From positions 1 through 15,150 of the forward strand of contig JANLUX010000364.1 of NCBI GenBank assembly GCA_031363705.1: a stretch of DNA of 15,150 nucleotides, given 5' to 3'. This DNA comes from JANLUX01 sp031363705 (GTDB taxonomy: Bacteria; Bacteroidota; Bacteroidia; AKYH767-A; OLB10). A model generated the notes under the pieces. It saw only the letters and a program-made list of their open reading frames with translations. It was not told the DNA's origin and did not search any database. Numbering within the stretch: the stretch's first letter is position 1; each line of letters begins with the position of its first letter. Positions 7,235 to 15,150 of this stretch are shown one piece after another. Position numbers and translations under genes: made by a program.

Positions 7235-8668
7235 CTAAGGAATTACATCGCTAAGATTACGAATTGAGATTTCATACGTGCCGTTGTAAGGAGTTAAATA
7301 TCCGATAATGCTTGTTGCAGTTGCAGGATGATTAACACCTGAGAAAGAAGCTCCGTTACTCGTGTATAAAATCAGTCCTGAACCTGTTGCATCAGATAGT
7401 GGTTTATTTCCTGCATAAGTACTTACTGTTCCTCCGTTAATTGTTACATTTTGAACTTTAACCAGCGTGGATTCCCAATTATAAAAATTAGCGTTAATAT
7501 CCGCAATTGTTACTATTCTTGGAGTGATAACATTTCCGGAAGAAATTTTTACCGCACCACCCAGGTCAACATCTTTCACCTGTAGTGAACCATTAAATTT
7601 GCTGATAGAGTCACCAGTAATATTCACTTCTATCTCATCACCCAAAGCAAAAGTATTATTGGCAGTAAAACGTATAATAATTCCACGAGGGTCAGCTGAA
7701 TTATCCTGCAGCATAATATTTTTAAACGTAATGTTTGCATTGTCCTTATCGGATATTACTATACCGCGAATCTTAAAACATCCTGCTACTGTTCCGGGAG
7801 CGTTAACAAACATTTTACGAACACTGTCTATTGAAACAAGTGTTGGCGAACTGCAACAGGTACTTGCCATCTGCACATCATTAAGGCTGCGGATCACCAG
7901 CTGATAAGTGGATGTAAACCGTTGAAATACTCCCGTAATGGAGCCGGTATCATTAGGTGTTAGGGTTGCAGCAAAGGTTGCAAAGTTGCTTGTTCTAACG
8001 GTTATCCAGTTTCCGAAAGCATCGGTTAATGTTCGGTTGCCTGAAGTTTGCCCTGCAATGTCAGCCCACGGTGTGCACGATGATCCGGACACAAACTGAA
8101 CACCATGAAATGTGACAAGGGTATTCTGATCCGCATATAAATCCAGCGAATCTCTGTTGCTTACATGCTTGGGAGTTACACTTAATCCCCAAACACCTCC
8201 ATATAAATATTGCGGAATGAGGCTTAAAGGAATACGTCCTACTGAGGGAGTACTGCTGCTATTGTCAATATATCCTCCTAATTGTATCTGCTCGCCATAA
8301 GCACCCAGATACAGTCCTTTGCATTTAACAAAAACTCTTCTGCCAACTTTATAACTTCTCCAGTATTCACTCTGATCAATCTGAATATTAATACCCGCTG
8401 TTGCATCCTGTATTACTATGCTTTTATAAAAATTACCTGATTCATCATCACCAATTACTATACCTGCAATAATGATGTCATCAGTAATTTTAATAATTGT
8501 TCCGTTATACATTGCTTTGAGAGCTGCAATAGTAGTATTGGCAGAAAACGCAGGATCCTGACCTCCTAAAGGAGGTTCATCAAATTCTTTTTTAACACAG
8601 GAAGAATAAGGTAGCGTTAACATTAACAGCAGTAAAAAAGGGGAAATAGTTTTGATTATATTTTTCAT
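7235..8668 (-). CDS. DUF5689-type lipoprotein with two tandem repeats (477 aa)
   Basis: A probable outer-membrane surface lipoprotein. Residues 1-23 form a lipoprotein signal with Cys24 in the lipobox-like PYSSC, and the following VKKEFDE resembles the Lys plus acidic export signal of surface-exposed Bacteroidota lipoproteins. The sequence is recognisable as DUF5689 (pattern VGRRVFVKCKGLYLG, then QLGG). Two halves repeat each other: residues about 45-268 and 277-477 each have a GIVI-x-D strand, a QD-containing strand, a GI-x-I strand, an AG..LxDA stretch, and end in TYQLVIRSLNDV (254-265) or TYEISIRNLSDV (464-475). The pattern suggests paired OB-like, ligand-binding folds. The second unit lacks the Cys-rich CTPW and CC positions of the first. 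The gene starts 27 bases after the TonB-dependent receptor stop, so the two are probably one transcript, and by analogy with SusC/SusD it may act as the receptor's partner. The ligand is unknown. Confidence 0.88.
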   Translation of the reverse strand: MKNIIKTISPFLLLLMLTLPYSSCVKKEFDEPPLGGQDPAFSANTTIAALKAMYNGTIIKITDDIIIAGIVIGDDESGNFYKSIVIQDATAGINIQIDQSEYWRSYKVGRRVFVKCKGLYLGAYGEQIQLGGYIDNSSSTPSVGRIPLSLIPQYLYGGVWGLSVTPKHVSNRDSLDLYADQNTLVTFHGVQFVSGSSCTPWADIAGQTSGNRTLTDAFGNWITVRTSNFATFAATLTPNDTGSITGVFQRFTSTYQLVIRSLNDVQMASTCCSSPTLVSIDSVRKMFVNAPGTVAGCFKIRGIVISDKDNANITFKNIMLQDNSADPRGIIIRFTANNTFALGDEIEVNITGDSISKFNGSLQVKDVDLGGAVKISSGNVITPRIVTIADINANFYNWESTLVKVQNVTINGGTVSTYAGNKPLSDATGSGLILYTSNGASFSGVNHPATATSIIGYLTPYNGTYEISIRNLSDVIP

Positions 8669-8690
8669 TGTTTGTTTGTTTCTTGTTTGT
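8669..8690 (-). repeat. AAAC-type short tandem repeat in the leader of the lipoprotein gene
   Basis: Directly upstream of the DUF5689 start, the minus strand reads ACAAACAAGAAACAAACAAACA. It consists of AAAC units, interrupted once, filling almost the whole 27-base gap to the receptor gene. There is no Shine-Dalgarno site. An unstructured A-rich leader helps translation starts in Bacteroidota, and the tetranucleotide repeats could change in number by slippage. Confidence 0.5.
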
Positions 8691-8695
8691 TATTA

Positions 8696-11473
8696 TTAAT
8701 TCAACCTTAATGCCAGACTCACAAAATAACTCCTGCCAAAAGCATAGTTATACCGCGGAGCGAATTTGCTTACTCTTTTTCCTTCAAAGTCCAGACGCAA
8801 TTGCTCATAACCTCCGTTTACAAGGTTTTTATTGTCGAGCACATTATCCACCCCGATATTGAAGACTATAAAGGTATTACGTTTAAATAAACGATATCGA
8901 TTATTCAGGCGCCACGATTTATTAAAACTCACATCAATGGTATATTGGGCATCCAAAGGTTTTTGACTGAGCACTTCTTCCCTTAGCGGATCATTTTCAT
9001 CCAACTGATCAACAGCAGCCGAAGTTCTGCGGATGGGATTAAATTCGAGATACATTTTATCAAAATAATTGAAATTGATAAATATACCCCAGAACCTTTT
9101 TGAGCGATAATCAAATCCTAAAGTATAAGCCGCTTCAGGAGTACCGCCAACATGAAAATTCTCTGCATACACAATCTGATCTGCGTTTAAAACAGTATCC
9201 CGGTTATCTTCAGTACCATAAATAACAGGTCGCGAAGTAAAGAGATACCTGCCGATTGATGCGGCTGCATTTACACTCAATCCTCTGCCGAGATTTGCTT
9301 CTGCCGACAGCTCCGTTCCTACATGCTTTTTATCAATGCCTGTAAGAGTATAATTAACGAATGTGTGGAGATCATCATTATAAAAGCGCAGTGTGCGTGT
9401 GTCATTATTAAACTGTGCATAGAAAAAAGCTACGCGTGCTTTTATTTTTGGAGCACGTAAAAGATAACCGCCTTCTGCTGAAGTAATATTTTGCTCCTCC
9501 AAATCTTTTACCAGATCGTTACGTGTACGGGGAGAGATAAAAACATCTTCGAACCAGGGAGCACGTGTAAGGTATGCTGCGTTTGCAAAAAAATAATTCC
9601 TTCCGTTCAATTTATAAGTTACACCTCCTTTCACACCATAGTTGCTGAAATCTTTTTTCTGCGATTTACCATAAGATGTTTCAGTAAACACACCATTGCG
9701 CACATTGCCGATGCGTTGATAAACAGTTTTATTAATATTACCTGCAAGGAAAAAATCAACCCATCTTAATTTTACATTTCCCTGAGCCCATCCTCCATAT
9801 TGTTTAATGCTTGCAGTGTAGTCATAACCAAAACGATCGCCAACAGCTAAAATTCTGTCAGGGCGATTGGCATCATTCTGCAGGGTGGTGGAATCAGGAT
9901 TTTCAATCAGGTCAGCAAATTTGTTATAATCAACAAAGAAATCAGCGCCAAGCAAATCGCTCACAGTCTTATAATAGTCACTCTCCTGGTTCTGGTAATT
10001 TATTCCTGCATCCAATGAAATCTTGTCACTTAAATTGGTGTTAAGATTGGAATTAAAACTTATCCTTTTATTCTCAATAACCCGGTTTTCGAGAATGTAA
10101 GCTGCAAATCTGCCAGCTACGTTATTACCTGCAATTCCGTTTGCATTACGGATAGTATCATAGGAATGACGGTTTACTTCATACAAATCATCCCATTGTA
10201 TCTGTAACAAATCATCTGTGGTAGATAAAAGCTGGGTTATCAGTGCAGCACTTTCGGGATCTCGGTTATCATAAAAGCTGTAACTGGGAAAATTCCGGTA
10301 ATAAGTAGGTCGTGGATCTGCAGCATTGTACCATTCTAATGCGGTAACACTGTTTTTTCCATACTGATAACCAATTGATGTTTGAAGTGAGGATGATTTT
10401 CCTATCGTCCACTCATGTGATAAAATATTGAGTGGCTGGCTGTTCCTACCCACATTGGAATTTCTTTTTTTGCCATTCTGATAGCCCCAGTTTGGATTAT
10501 AATAATGGGTTCCGGCAAGATCATATAATTCCTGAACCGCAGGAGCTGATCTGCCTGAAATATTTTCTGCGGCAAGCCGTGTAAGGCTGATACTATGCCT
10601 GCCCATTATTTTTTCCATGGAAACAAAATAGGAAAAGTCATCTGTAAAAGTTCCTTCAATATATCCTTCATCCGCCCATCTGCGCGATGCAGAAAGGGAA
10701 AATGCCCATCCTCCAGGTAAAATTCCGGTTCCGTAAGTTGCCATCAGGCGATTGTCGTAGGTCCGGTTTGATAAGGCGTAGCTCACCTGTAGTTGCTGAC
10801 GCTGTGTACTTGCTTTGGTGTCAATACTATAATTAGCTCCGATACCTCCGAAAGTATAATTAACAGGTGCCATGCCGATGGTGCTTTCGCGGCTTCGTAA
10901 TACATCGTTTAAACCACTCCATGCCTGGTATAAGGTGCGTCCTGTAGTTAAATCAGTATTAGGTATTCCGTTTATTAAAGTGGTGAAATTCTCATCATCA
11001 TAACCACGTATGCGAAAGCGAGCTGCACTGAATTTATATATTGCTGCCTGTTGAAAGGCATCACGTGATGCATTTAATACACTGCTGGCTGACTGGCTTC
11101 CGCTCCCTTCCAGTTCATCGTCTGATAAAGAAATGGTAGGTATATTTTCAACATTCGCTTTTGGCTGATCGTTGTGATGTACGGTAATTGCAAGAAGATC
11201 AACAACCGATTTGTTTACATCTACTTTTATACTGTAGTCAGTATAGCCATCCAATTTAACAACGAGATCATAATTCCCAAAGGGCACGTTTGTAATTTCA
11301 AACGCACCATTTTCCTGTGAGCTGGTGGTTAATTCATTAATAATTACAGTCGCTTTTGCAACAGGGTTATTAAATTCATCTTTAACCAATCCTTTAACAG
11401 TTGCGTTTTGTGCAAGGAGAATTTTGGTAACAAAAAGAAAACTGAAAAATGAGAGTAATATTTTTTTATTCAT
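8696..11473 (-). CDS. TonB-dependent receptor with N-terminal CarboxypepD_reg-like domain (925 aa)
   Basis: An outer-membrane active transporter driven by TonB-ExbBD. The start at 11473 is chosen because it begins a signal peptide (residues 1-22, ending LLAQ); the in-frame ATG at 11512 would add 13 residues in front and also covers the promoter candidate. Residues about 23-105 are the CarboxypepD_reg/CNA-B-like beta-sandwich (GLVKDEFNNPVAKATVII, then GYTDYSIKV). The plug spans about 115-225 with RIRGYDDENFTTLINGIPNTD (154-174) and GLNDVLRSRES. The rest is the barrel, beginning with SYALSNRTYDNR and SASRRWADEGY (261-271). From memory these last motifs mark a widespread Bacteroidota receptor family without a known substrate, distinct from SusC. 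The C terminus is SLALRLN, lacking the usual terminal aromatic residue. The partner lipoprotein gene follows 27 bases downstream. There is no ligand-specific neighbour, so the substrate cannot be assigned. Confidence 0.93.
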   Translation of the reverse strand: MNKKILLSFFSFLFVTKILLAQNATVKGLVKDEFNNPVAKATVIINELTTSSQENGAFEITNVPFGNYDLVVKLDGYTDYSIKVDVNKSVVDLLAITVHHNDQPKANVENIPTISLSDDELEGSGSQSASSVLNASRDAFQQAAIYKFSAARFRIRGYDDENFTTLINGIPNTDLTTGRTLYQAWSGLNDVLRSRESTIGMAPVNYTFGGIGANYSIDTKASTQRQQLQVSYALSNRTYDNRLMATYGTGILPGGWAFSLSASRRWADEGYIEGTFTDDFSYFVSMEKIMGRHSISLTRLAAENISGRSAPAVQELYDLAGTHYYNPNWGYQNGKKRNSNVGRNSQPLNILSHEWTIGKSSSLQTSIGYQYGKNSVTALEWYNAADPRPTYYRNFPSYSFYDNRDPESAALITQLLSTTDDLLQIQWDDLYEVNRHSYDTIRNANGIAGNNVAGRFAAYILENRVIENKRISFNSNLNTNLSDKISLDAGINYQNQESDYYKTVSDLLGADFFVDYNKFADLIENPDSTTLQNDANRPDRILAVGDRFGYDYTASIKQYGGWAQGNVKLRWVDFFLAGNINKTVYQRIGNVRNGVFTETSYGKSQKKDFSNYGVKGGVTYKLNGRNYFFANAAYLTRAPWFEDVFISPRTRNDLVKDLEEQNITSAEGGYLLRAPKIKARVAFFYAQFNNDTRTLRFYNDDLHTFVNYTLTGIDKKHVGTELSAEANLGRGLSVNAAASIGRYLFTSRPVIYGTEDNRDTVLNADQIVYAENFHVGGTPEAAYTLGFDYRSKRFWGIFINFNYFDKMYLEFNPIRRTSAAVDQLDENDPLREEVLSQKPLDAQYTIDVSFNKSWRLNNRYRLFKRNTFIVFNIGVDNVLDNKNLVNGGYEQLRLDFEGKRVSKFAPRYNYAFGRSYFVSLALRLN

Positions 11474-11509
11474 TCGTTCGAACTTTAGTGATACAGCTAA
11501 AAGGGCTGC

Positions 11510-11517
11510 CAAAACTA
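11510..11517 (-). promoter_or_regulatory. -7 box for the TonB-dependent receptor operon
   Basis: On the minus strand, TAGTTTTG is an exact match to TAnnTTTG and ends 36 bases before the receptor ATG at 11473, giving a leader of about 30 bases. A TTTG -33 element at the expected 19-21 base spacing is not evident. The box lies inside the extended reading frame that would begin at 11512, which supports the shorter start. Confidence 0.4.
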
Positions 11518-11708
11518 AGCATTTAATCGAATGAGTTGGGATTAGTTGATATTAATTGATTTATTCCACTTCAGCTTTATATCACTTTATAAAAATTTAC
11601 TTCGCGGCCTAAACAACTTAAGAACCACAAAATTGAAAATATGAAAGAAGAACTAAAAGGAAAAGCTTAACTATAAATGAAAGCCAATCCCACCTATCAA
11701 ATAATTTA

Positions 11709-11716
11709 TACCTTCG
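11709..11716 (+). promoter_or_regulatory. Possible -7 box for the DUF2723 gene
   Basis: TACCTTCG matches TAnnTTTG with the same T-to-C change as the barrel-gene promoter and ends 21 bases before the ATG at 11738. No -33 element was found. The 264-base gap between the divergent receptor and DUF2723 genes otherwise holds AT-rich DNA in which I see no further gene. Confidence 0.25.
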
Positions 11717-11737
11717 CCCACCTTTCACTACTTACGA

Positions 11738-14700
11738 ATGAAAAACTATAGATTGGTTAACAACCTGTGTGGCTGGATCACCTTTGCCATTGCAGCTTTT
11801 GTGTATTGCAGTACGATAGAACCCACCGGCAGTTTCTGGGATTGTGGTGAGTTTATTGCCGCTTCTTACAAATTACAGGTAGGTCATCCACCCGGAGCGC
11901 CCTTATTTTTAATGATGGGACGCGCCATGAGTTTGCTCAGCGGTGGTGATGTAAAGCTGGTTTCAGTAATGATAAATCTCATGTCAGCTTTAATGAGTGC
12001 TTTCTGTATCCTGTTTCTTTTCTGGACAATTACTGCAATCGCAAAAAAGATTGTATCTAATAAAAATGAGATTACGCAGGATGGAATAATTGCTATGATG
12101 GGAGCTGGCTTTATTGGAGCACTGGCTTACACTTTCAGCGATTCATTCTGGTTTTCGGCAGTGGAAGGTGAGGTATATGCAAGCTCCAGTTTTTTTACTG
12201 CTATTGTTTTCTGGGCAATTTTCAAATGGGAAAATGTTGCAGACGAAAAACATTCCATCCGCTGGATAATTCTTATTGCTTATTTAATGGGATTGTCCAT
12301 TGGTGTTCACTTGCTGAATTTACTTACAATACCTGCTCTTGCATTTGTTTACTATTTCCGCAGATATCCTGTAGTAACTACATGGGGTATTATAAAAACA
12401 GGAGTGGTTGGAGTTATCATTCTTGCTGCTGTTCAATACGGAATTATTTCAGGACTTGTTTCCATTGCATCAAAATTTGAATTGATGTTTGTAAATGGTT
12501 TTGGATTGCCTTTCTGGAGCGGCTTTATTTTCTTTCTTTTATTAGTTGGTGCAGGCATATGGTATGGATTAAATTACACTGCTAAGAAAAACATGGTGTT
12601 GGGTAATACAGCCATTCTCAGTGCATTGTTTATCATCATTGGCTACTCCAGCTACACACAAATTGTTGTTCGTTCTACAGCTAATCCTCCTATGGATGAA
12701 AATGATCCTGAAAATGCTTTTAGCTTGTTAGGTTATATTAATCGTGAGCAGTATGGTGATCGTCCCCTCATCTATGGTCAGTACTATAATGCGCGGCAGG
12801 TAGATTTGGAAAACGGCAGCATGCAGTATGCAAAAGGTAATGACAAGTATATTGAAACCGGAGCCCGTATTATTCCCAAATATGAACCTGATAAATGCAC
12901 TATACTTCCACGTATGTACAGTGGGCAGGAAAGCCACATATCCGCTTACAAAGAATGGGCAGGTATTAAGGGAGATGAAACGCCAACATTTGCACAAAAC
13001 CTGAAATTCCTTTTCCGTTACCAGTTAGGGCATATGTACTTCAGGTATTTCATGTGGAATTTTGTTGGAAGGCAGAATGATATACAAGGACATGGTGGAA
13101 TAACAAAAGGAAACTGGATTAGCGGTATCAAATTTATTGATCAGGCAAGGCTTGGTCCGCAAGAGCATCTTCCAAAAAGCATGTTGAATAACAAAGGACG
13201 TAACTGCTTTTATTTTCTTCCTCTCATATTAGGCATTATTGGATTGATTTATCATTATAAAAAAGACCGGAAAGATTTTTTTGTAGTCCTTCTTTTATTC
13301 TTCTTCACCGGTATTGCAATTGTACTTTATCTGAACGGTCCTCCCTATCAACCGCGTGAACGAGACTATGCTTATGCAGGATCCTTTTATGCATTTGCAA
13401 TGTGGATTGGATTGGGAGCAATGGCAATTACAGAATGGCTGAGGAAAAAGATGGCTGGAAAAACTGCAGGCATTGTTGCCACCTTGGTTTGTCTTATTGT
13501 TCCGGGAGTAATGGCAAAGGATGGCTGGAACGATCATAACCGGTCTCACCGATATACCTCACGGGATTTTGCATGGAACTATTTGCAGTCCTGTGCACCC
13601 AATGCCATCATTTTTACCAATGGTGATAATGATACGTTCCCTTTATGGTATGCGCAGGATGTGGAAGGCGTCAGGCCGGATATACGTATCATCAATCTCT
13701 CATTGCTTAATACAGATTGGTACATTGACCAGATGAAACGCAGAGCTTATCAAAGCGACCCGATACCATTTAGCTTGACCAATGATAAGTACATCCAGGG
13801 AACACGTGATTATGTGCCATTTTACGATCGCCAGATTCCAGGTTATACTGATCTGAAAGATGTAATTGATTTTATTGCGAATGACGGACCAGAGTTTAAA
13901 GTGCAGACACAGGGTGGCAATTCACTTAATTATTTCCCAACTAAAAAGTTTTACCTTAACATTGATAAAGAAGCTGTCTTAAAATCAGGAACCGTACAGG
14001 CAGAAGATGCAGCTTTGATTGTGGACACAATGAGATGGGAGATAGATAAAAGTTATATAATGAAAGCGGATCTGATGATTCTTGATTTGCTAGCACACAA
14101 CAACTGGAAACGTCCTGTTTATTTTGCCGTGACAGTAGGCAATGAAAGTTATATGAACCTGGAGTCATACTTCCAATTAGAAGGGTTAGCTTACCGGATT
14201 GTGCCAATCAGGTCAGAAGGTAATGAAGCACAGGGTCAAACAGGCCGTGTGGATGCGAAAAACATGTACAATAACATGATGAACAAATTTGAATGGGGCA
14301 ATTTAAACCGTGAAGATGTTTATCTTGATCAGAATAACCTGAACATGTGTATGAATTTCAGAAACAACTTTTCACGCCTTTCCGAAACATTACTGCAAAA
14401 AGGCGAGCGTGATTCAAGCATTAAAGTGCTGGATAAAATGAATCAGGAGATGCCTGATAAAACTGTTCCTTATAATGTAATGATGTTACGTCCGATTGAA
14501 TTGTATTATCGTGCAGCAAAGAGTTTCAATGAAAATCCATTGGATAGTGTATTAAACAGCAACACTGTGGAGTTGCCTGAACAAAAACGCAGGCATGCAA
14601 TTGAAACTGCAAATGCAATTGTAAAACGCATGGCTGATATTTATGAAGATGATCTCAATTATTATTTTTCTTTAAAAGGAACTGAATACATCAAGTTTAT

Positions 14701-14839
14701 TGATCGTGATATGAACCAGGCAATGGCAGTGTTTCAGGAATTAATCCGACTGGCAAAAACTGCTGATCAACAAGATATAGTGAAAAACCTGGAACCTCGG
14801 TTTAAAAGTTTAGAAACCCGGTTTACAGCTGGCAGATAA
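11738..14839 (+). CDS. DUF2723 / glycosyltransferase family 117 integral membrane protein (1033 aa)
   Basis: A large membrane protein of the DUF2723 family, classed as GT117 with a GT-C-like design; family members are thought to move a sugar from a lipid-linked donor to a protein or glycan on the outer face of the inner membrane. The N-terminal signature is clear: STIEPTGSFWDCGEFIAASY (25-44), with an acidic pair in the first outer loop (D35, E38) as expected for GT-C catalysis, and VGHPPGAPLF (48-57). About a dozen hydrophobic segments lie between residues 13 and 600. Conserved-looking motifs include GPPYQPRERDY (534-544), typical of bacterial DUF2723 proteins, and NGDNDTFPLWY (628-638). From about residue 600 to the end the protein is soluble, with a helical, TPR-like final 200 residues. 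It is monocistronic, with its own terminator. Family assignment is firm; the transferred sugar and acceptor are inference. Confidence 0.93.
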   Translation: MKNYRLVNNLCGWITFAIAAFVYCSTIEPTGSFWDCGEFIAASYKLQVGHPPGAPLFLMMGRAMSLLSGGDVKLVSVMINLMSALMSAFCILFLFWTITAIAKKIVSNKNEITQDGIIAMMGAGFIGALAYTFSDSFWFSAVEGEVYASSSFFTAIVFWAIFKWENVADEKHSIRWIILIAYLMGLSIGVHLLNLLTIPALAFVYYFRRYPVVTTWGIIKTGVVGVIILAAVQYGIISGLVSIASKFELMFVNGFGLPFWSGFIFFLLLVGAGIWYGLNYTAKKNMVLGNTAILSALFIIIGYSSYTQIVVRSTANPPMDENDPENAFSLLGYINREQYGDRPLIYGQYYNARQVDLENGSMQYAKGNDKYIETGARIIPKYEPDKCTILPRMYSGQESHISAYKEWAGIKGDETPTFAQNLKFLFRYQLGHMYFRYFMWNFVGRQNDIQGHGGITKGNWISGIKFIDQARLGPQEHLPKSMLNNKGRNCFYFLPLILGIIGLIYHYKKDRKDFFVVLLLFFFTGIAIVLYLNGPPYQPRERDYAYAGSFYAFAMWIGLGAMAITEWLRKKMAGKTAGIVATLVCLIVPGVMAKDGWNDHNRSHRYTSRDFAWNYLQSCAPNAIIFTNGDNDTFPLWYAQDVEGVRPDIRIINLSLLNTDWYIDQMKRRAYQSDPIPFSLTNDKYIQGTRDYVPFYDRQIPGYTDLKDVIDFIANDGPEFKVQTQGGNSLNYFPTKKFYLNIDKEAVLKSGTVQAEDAALIVDTMRWEIDKSYIMKADLMILDLLAHNNWKRPVYFAVTVGNESYMNLESYFQLEGLAYRIVPIRSEGNEAQGQTGRVDAKNMYNNMMNKFEWGNLNREDVYLDQNNLNMCMNFRNNFSRLSETLLQKGERDSSIKVLDKMNQEMPDKTVPYNVMMLRPIELYYRAAKSFNENPLDSVLNSNTVELPEQKRRHAIETANAIVKRMADIYEDDLNYYFSLKGTEYIKFIDRDMNQAMAVFQELIRLAKTADQQDIVKNLEPRFKSLETRFTAGR

Positions 14840-14876
14840 AATAAACCCTCCCATTCGCGGAGGGTTTATTTTTTTT
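14838..14876 (+). terminator. Intrinsic terminator after the DUF2723 gene
   Basis: A 14-bp stem (14838-14851 paired with 14859-14872, core AAACCCTCC/GGAGGGTTT) has a 7-base loop and is followed by an unbroken run of T to 14876. It overlaps the TAA stop, so transcription would end right after the gene. The A-rich left arm means it might also work weakly from the other strand. Confidence 0.92.
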
Positions 14877-14952
14877 CAGGAATCCTTCCGCTTTCTATTT
14901 TCCTGCTTATTCATCCTTTATCGATTCACATCTCAGATTTCGATTTATCATT

Positions 14953-14960
14953 CATATTTG
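14953..14960 (+). promoter_or_regulatory. Possible -7 box for the SRPBCC gene
   Basis: CATATTTG differs from TAnnTTTG only at its first base and ends 45 bases before the ATG at 15006. No -33 element was found. It lies downstream of the terminator, so a promoter is expected in this 130-base gap. Confidence 0.28.
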
Positions 14961-15005
14961 CACAATCAATTCAACGCTGATTAAAACTAAAACTTACAAC
15001 TCAAT

Positions 15006-15150
15006 ATGTCAACAGCAGAAAAAACAACCGTCACAGTTGAAGCTACCATCAATGCTCCTGTAGAAATAGTATGGCAACTCTGGACTTTGCCTGAACACAT
15101 CACTAAATGGAACAATGCATCAGATGACTGGCATACACCACAAGCAGAAA
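15006..15150 (+). CDS. SRPBCC / AHSA1-domain protein, 3'-truncated
   Basis: The first 48 codons of a protein that runs off the window end. After a short N-terminal tail (MSTAEKTTVTVEA) it shows the typical opening of the START/Bet v1-like SRPBCC fold: a strand, then INAPVEIVWQLWTLPEHITKW, and an N-ASDDWHTP stretch close to the form seen in small AHSA1 (activator of Hsp90 ATPase homologue) proteins of bacteria. These are soluble cytoplasmic proteins of about 140-160 residues with a hydrophobic pocket; many have no proven ligand. It follows a strong terminator and so is probably transcribed on its own. The family call is good for such a short stretch; function is unknown. Confidence 0.8.
   Translation, partial: MSTAEKTTVTVEATINAPVEIVWQLWTLPEHITKWNNASDDWHTPQAE

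Noticed and set aside
7524..7904. Plus-strand 126-codon frame opposite the DUF5689 gene
   Set aside because: Antisense shadow of a gene with clear lipoprotein signal and internal repeats; no own start signals.
11474..11512. N-terminal extension of the receptor to the ATG at 11512
   Set aside because: It puts 13 residues in front of a good signal peptide and overlaps the -7 box candidate.
1..15150. CRISPR array, insertion sequence, prophage, tRNA or defence system
   Set aside because: No spaced direct repeats, transposase, integrase, phage or nuclease motifs or cloverleaf sequences were seen on either strand.

Overview
The window looks like chromosomal DNA of a member of the phylum Bacteroidota, probably from a Chitinophagales/Sphingobacteria-like lineage. 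Four things point there: secreted proteins whose signal peptides end in A-Q, a CarboxypepD_reg-type TonB-dependent receptor followed by a DUF5689 lipoprotein, a DUF2723 (GT117) membrane protein, and upstream sequences resembling the Bacteroidota -7 box TAnnTTTG with little sign of Shine-Dalgarno sites. Base composition is AT-rich and fairly even. I see no tRNA, rRNA, CRISPR array, insertion sequence, phage gene or integrase.

Left part (1-4515, + strand): a tightly packed run of three genes whose start lies before the window. The first is truncated at its 5' end and has a long Lys/Glu/Pro/Ala-rich linker plus a folded C-terminal domain. The second is a 285-residue secreted protein. The third is a 929-residue secreted TPR-repeat protein. 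Gaps are 4 and 12 bases. The folded parts of all three look alike in length and pattern (helical start, then alternating strands), so this may be an envelope cassette of related domains; its function is unknown.

Middle part (4516-7224): a stand-alone Thr-rich outer-membrane beta-barrel protein with a good promoter candidate, a 279-base gap holding a 78-base stretch bounded by 10-bp inverted repeats, and an aldehyde dehydrogenase of the ALDH8/aminomuconic semialdehyde type. The dehydrogenase converges on the next, minus-strand unit, and a perfect 56-bp palindrome between them is well placed to stop transcription from both sides.

Minus-strand unit (7235-11473, read right to left): a TonB-dependent receptor followed 27 bases later by a surface-type lipoprotein with two tandem DUF5689-like repeats. 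Together they look like an uptake or binding pair in the outer membrane; the substrate cannot be read from the sequence.

Right part (11738-15150, + strand): a divergent 1033-residue DUF2723/GT117 integral membrane protein (likely a GT-C type glycosyltransferase) ending in a strong intrinsic terminator, then the first 48 codons of an SRPBCC/AHSA1-type protein cut by the window end.

No clear new defence or mobile system is present. The most interesting parts are the three-gene envelope cassette at the left and the receptor/DUF5689 pair.
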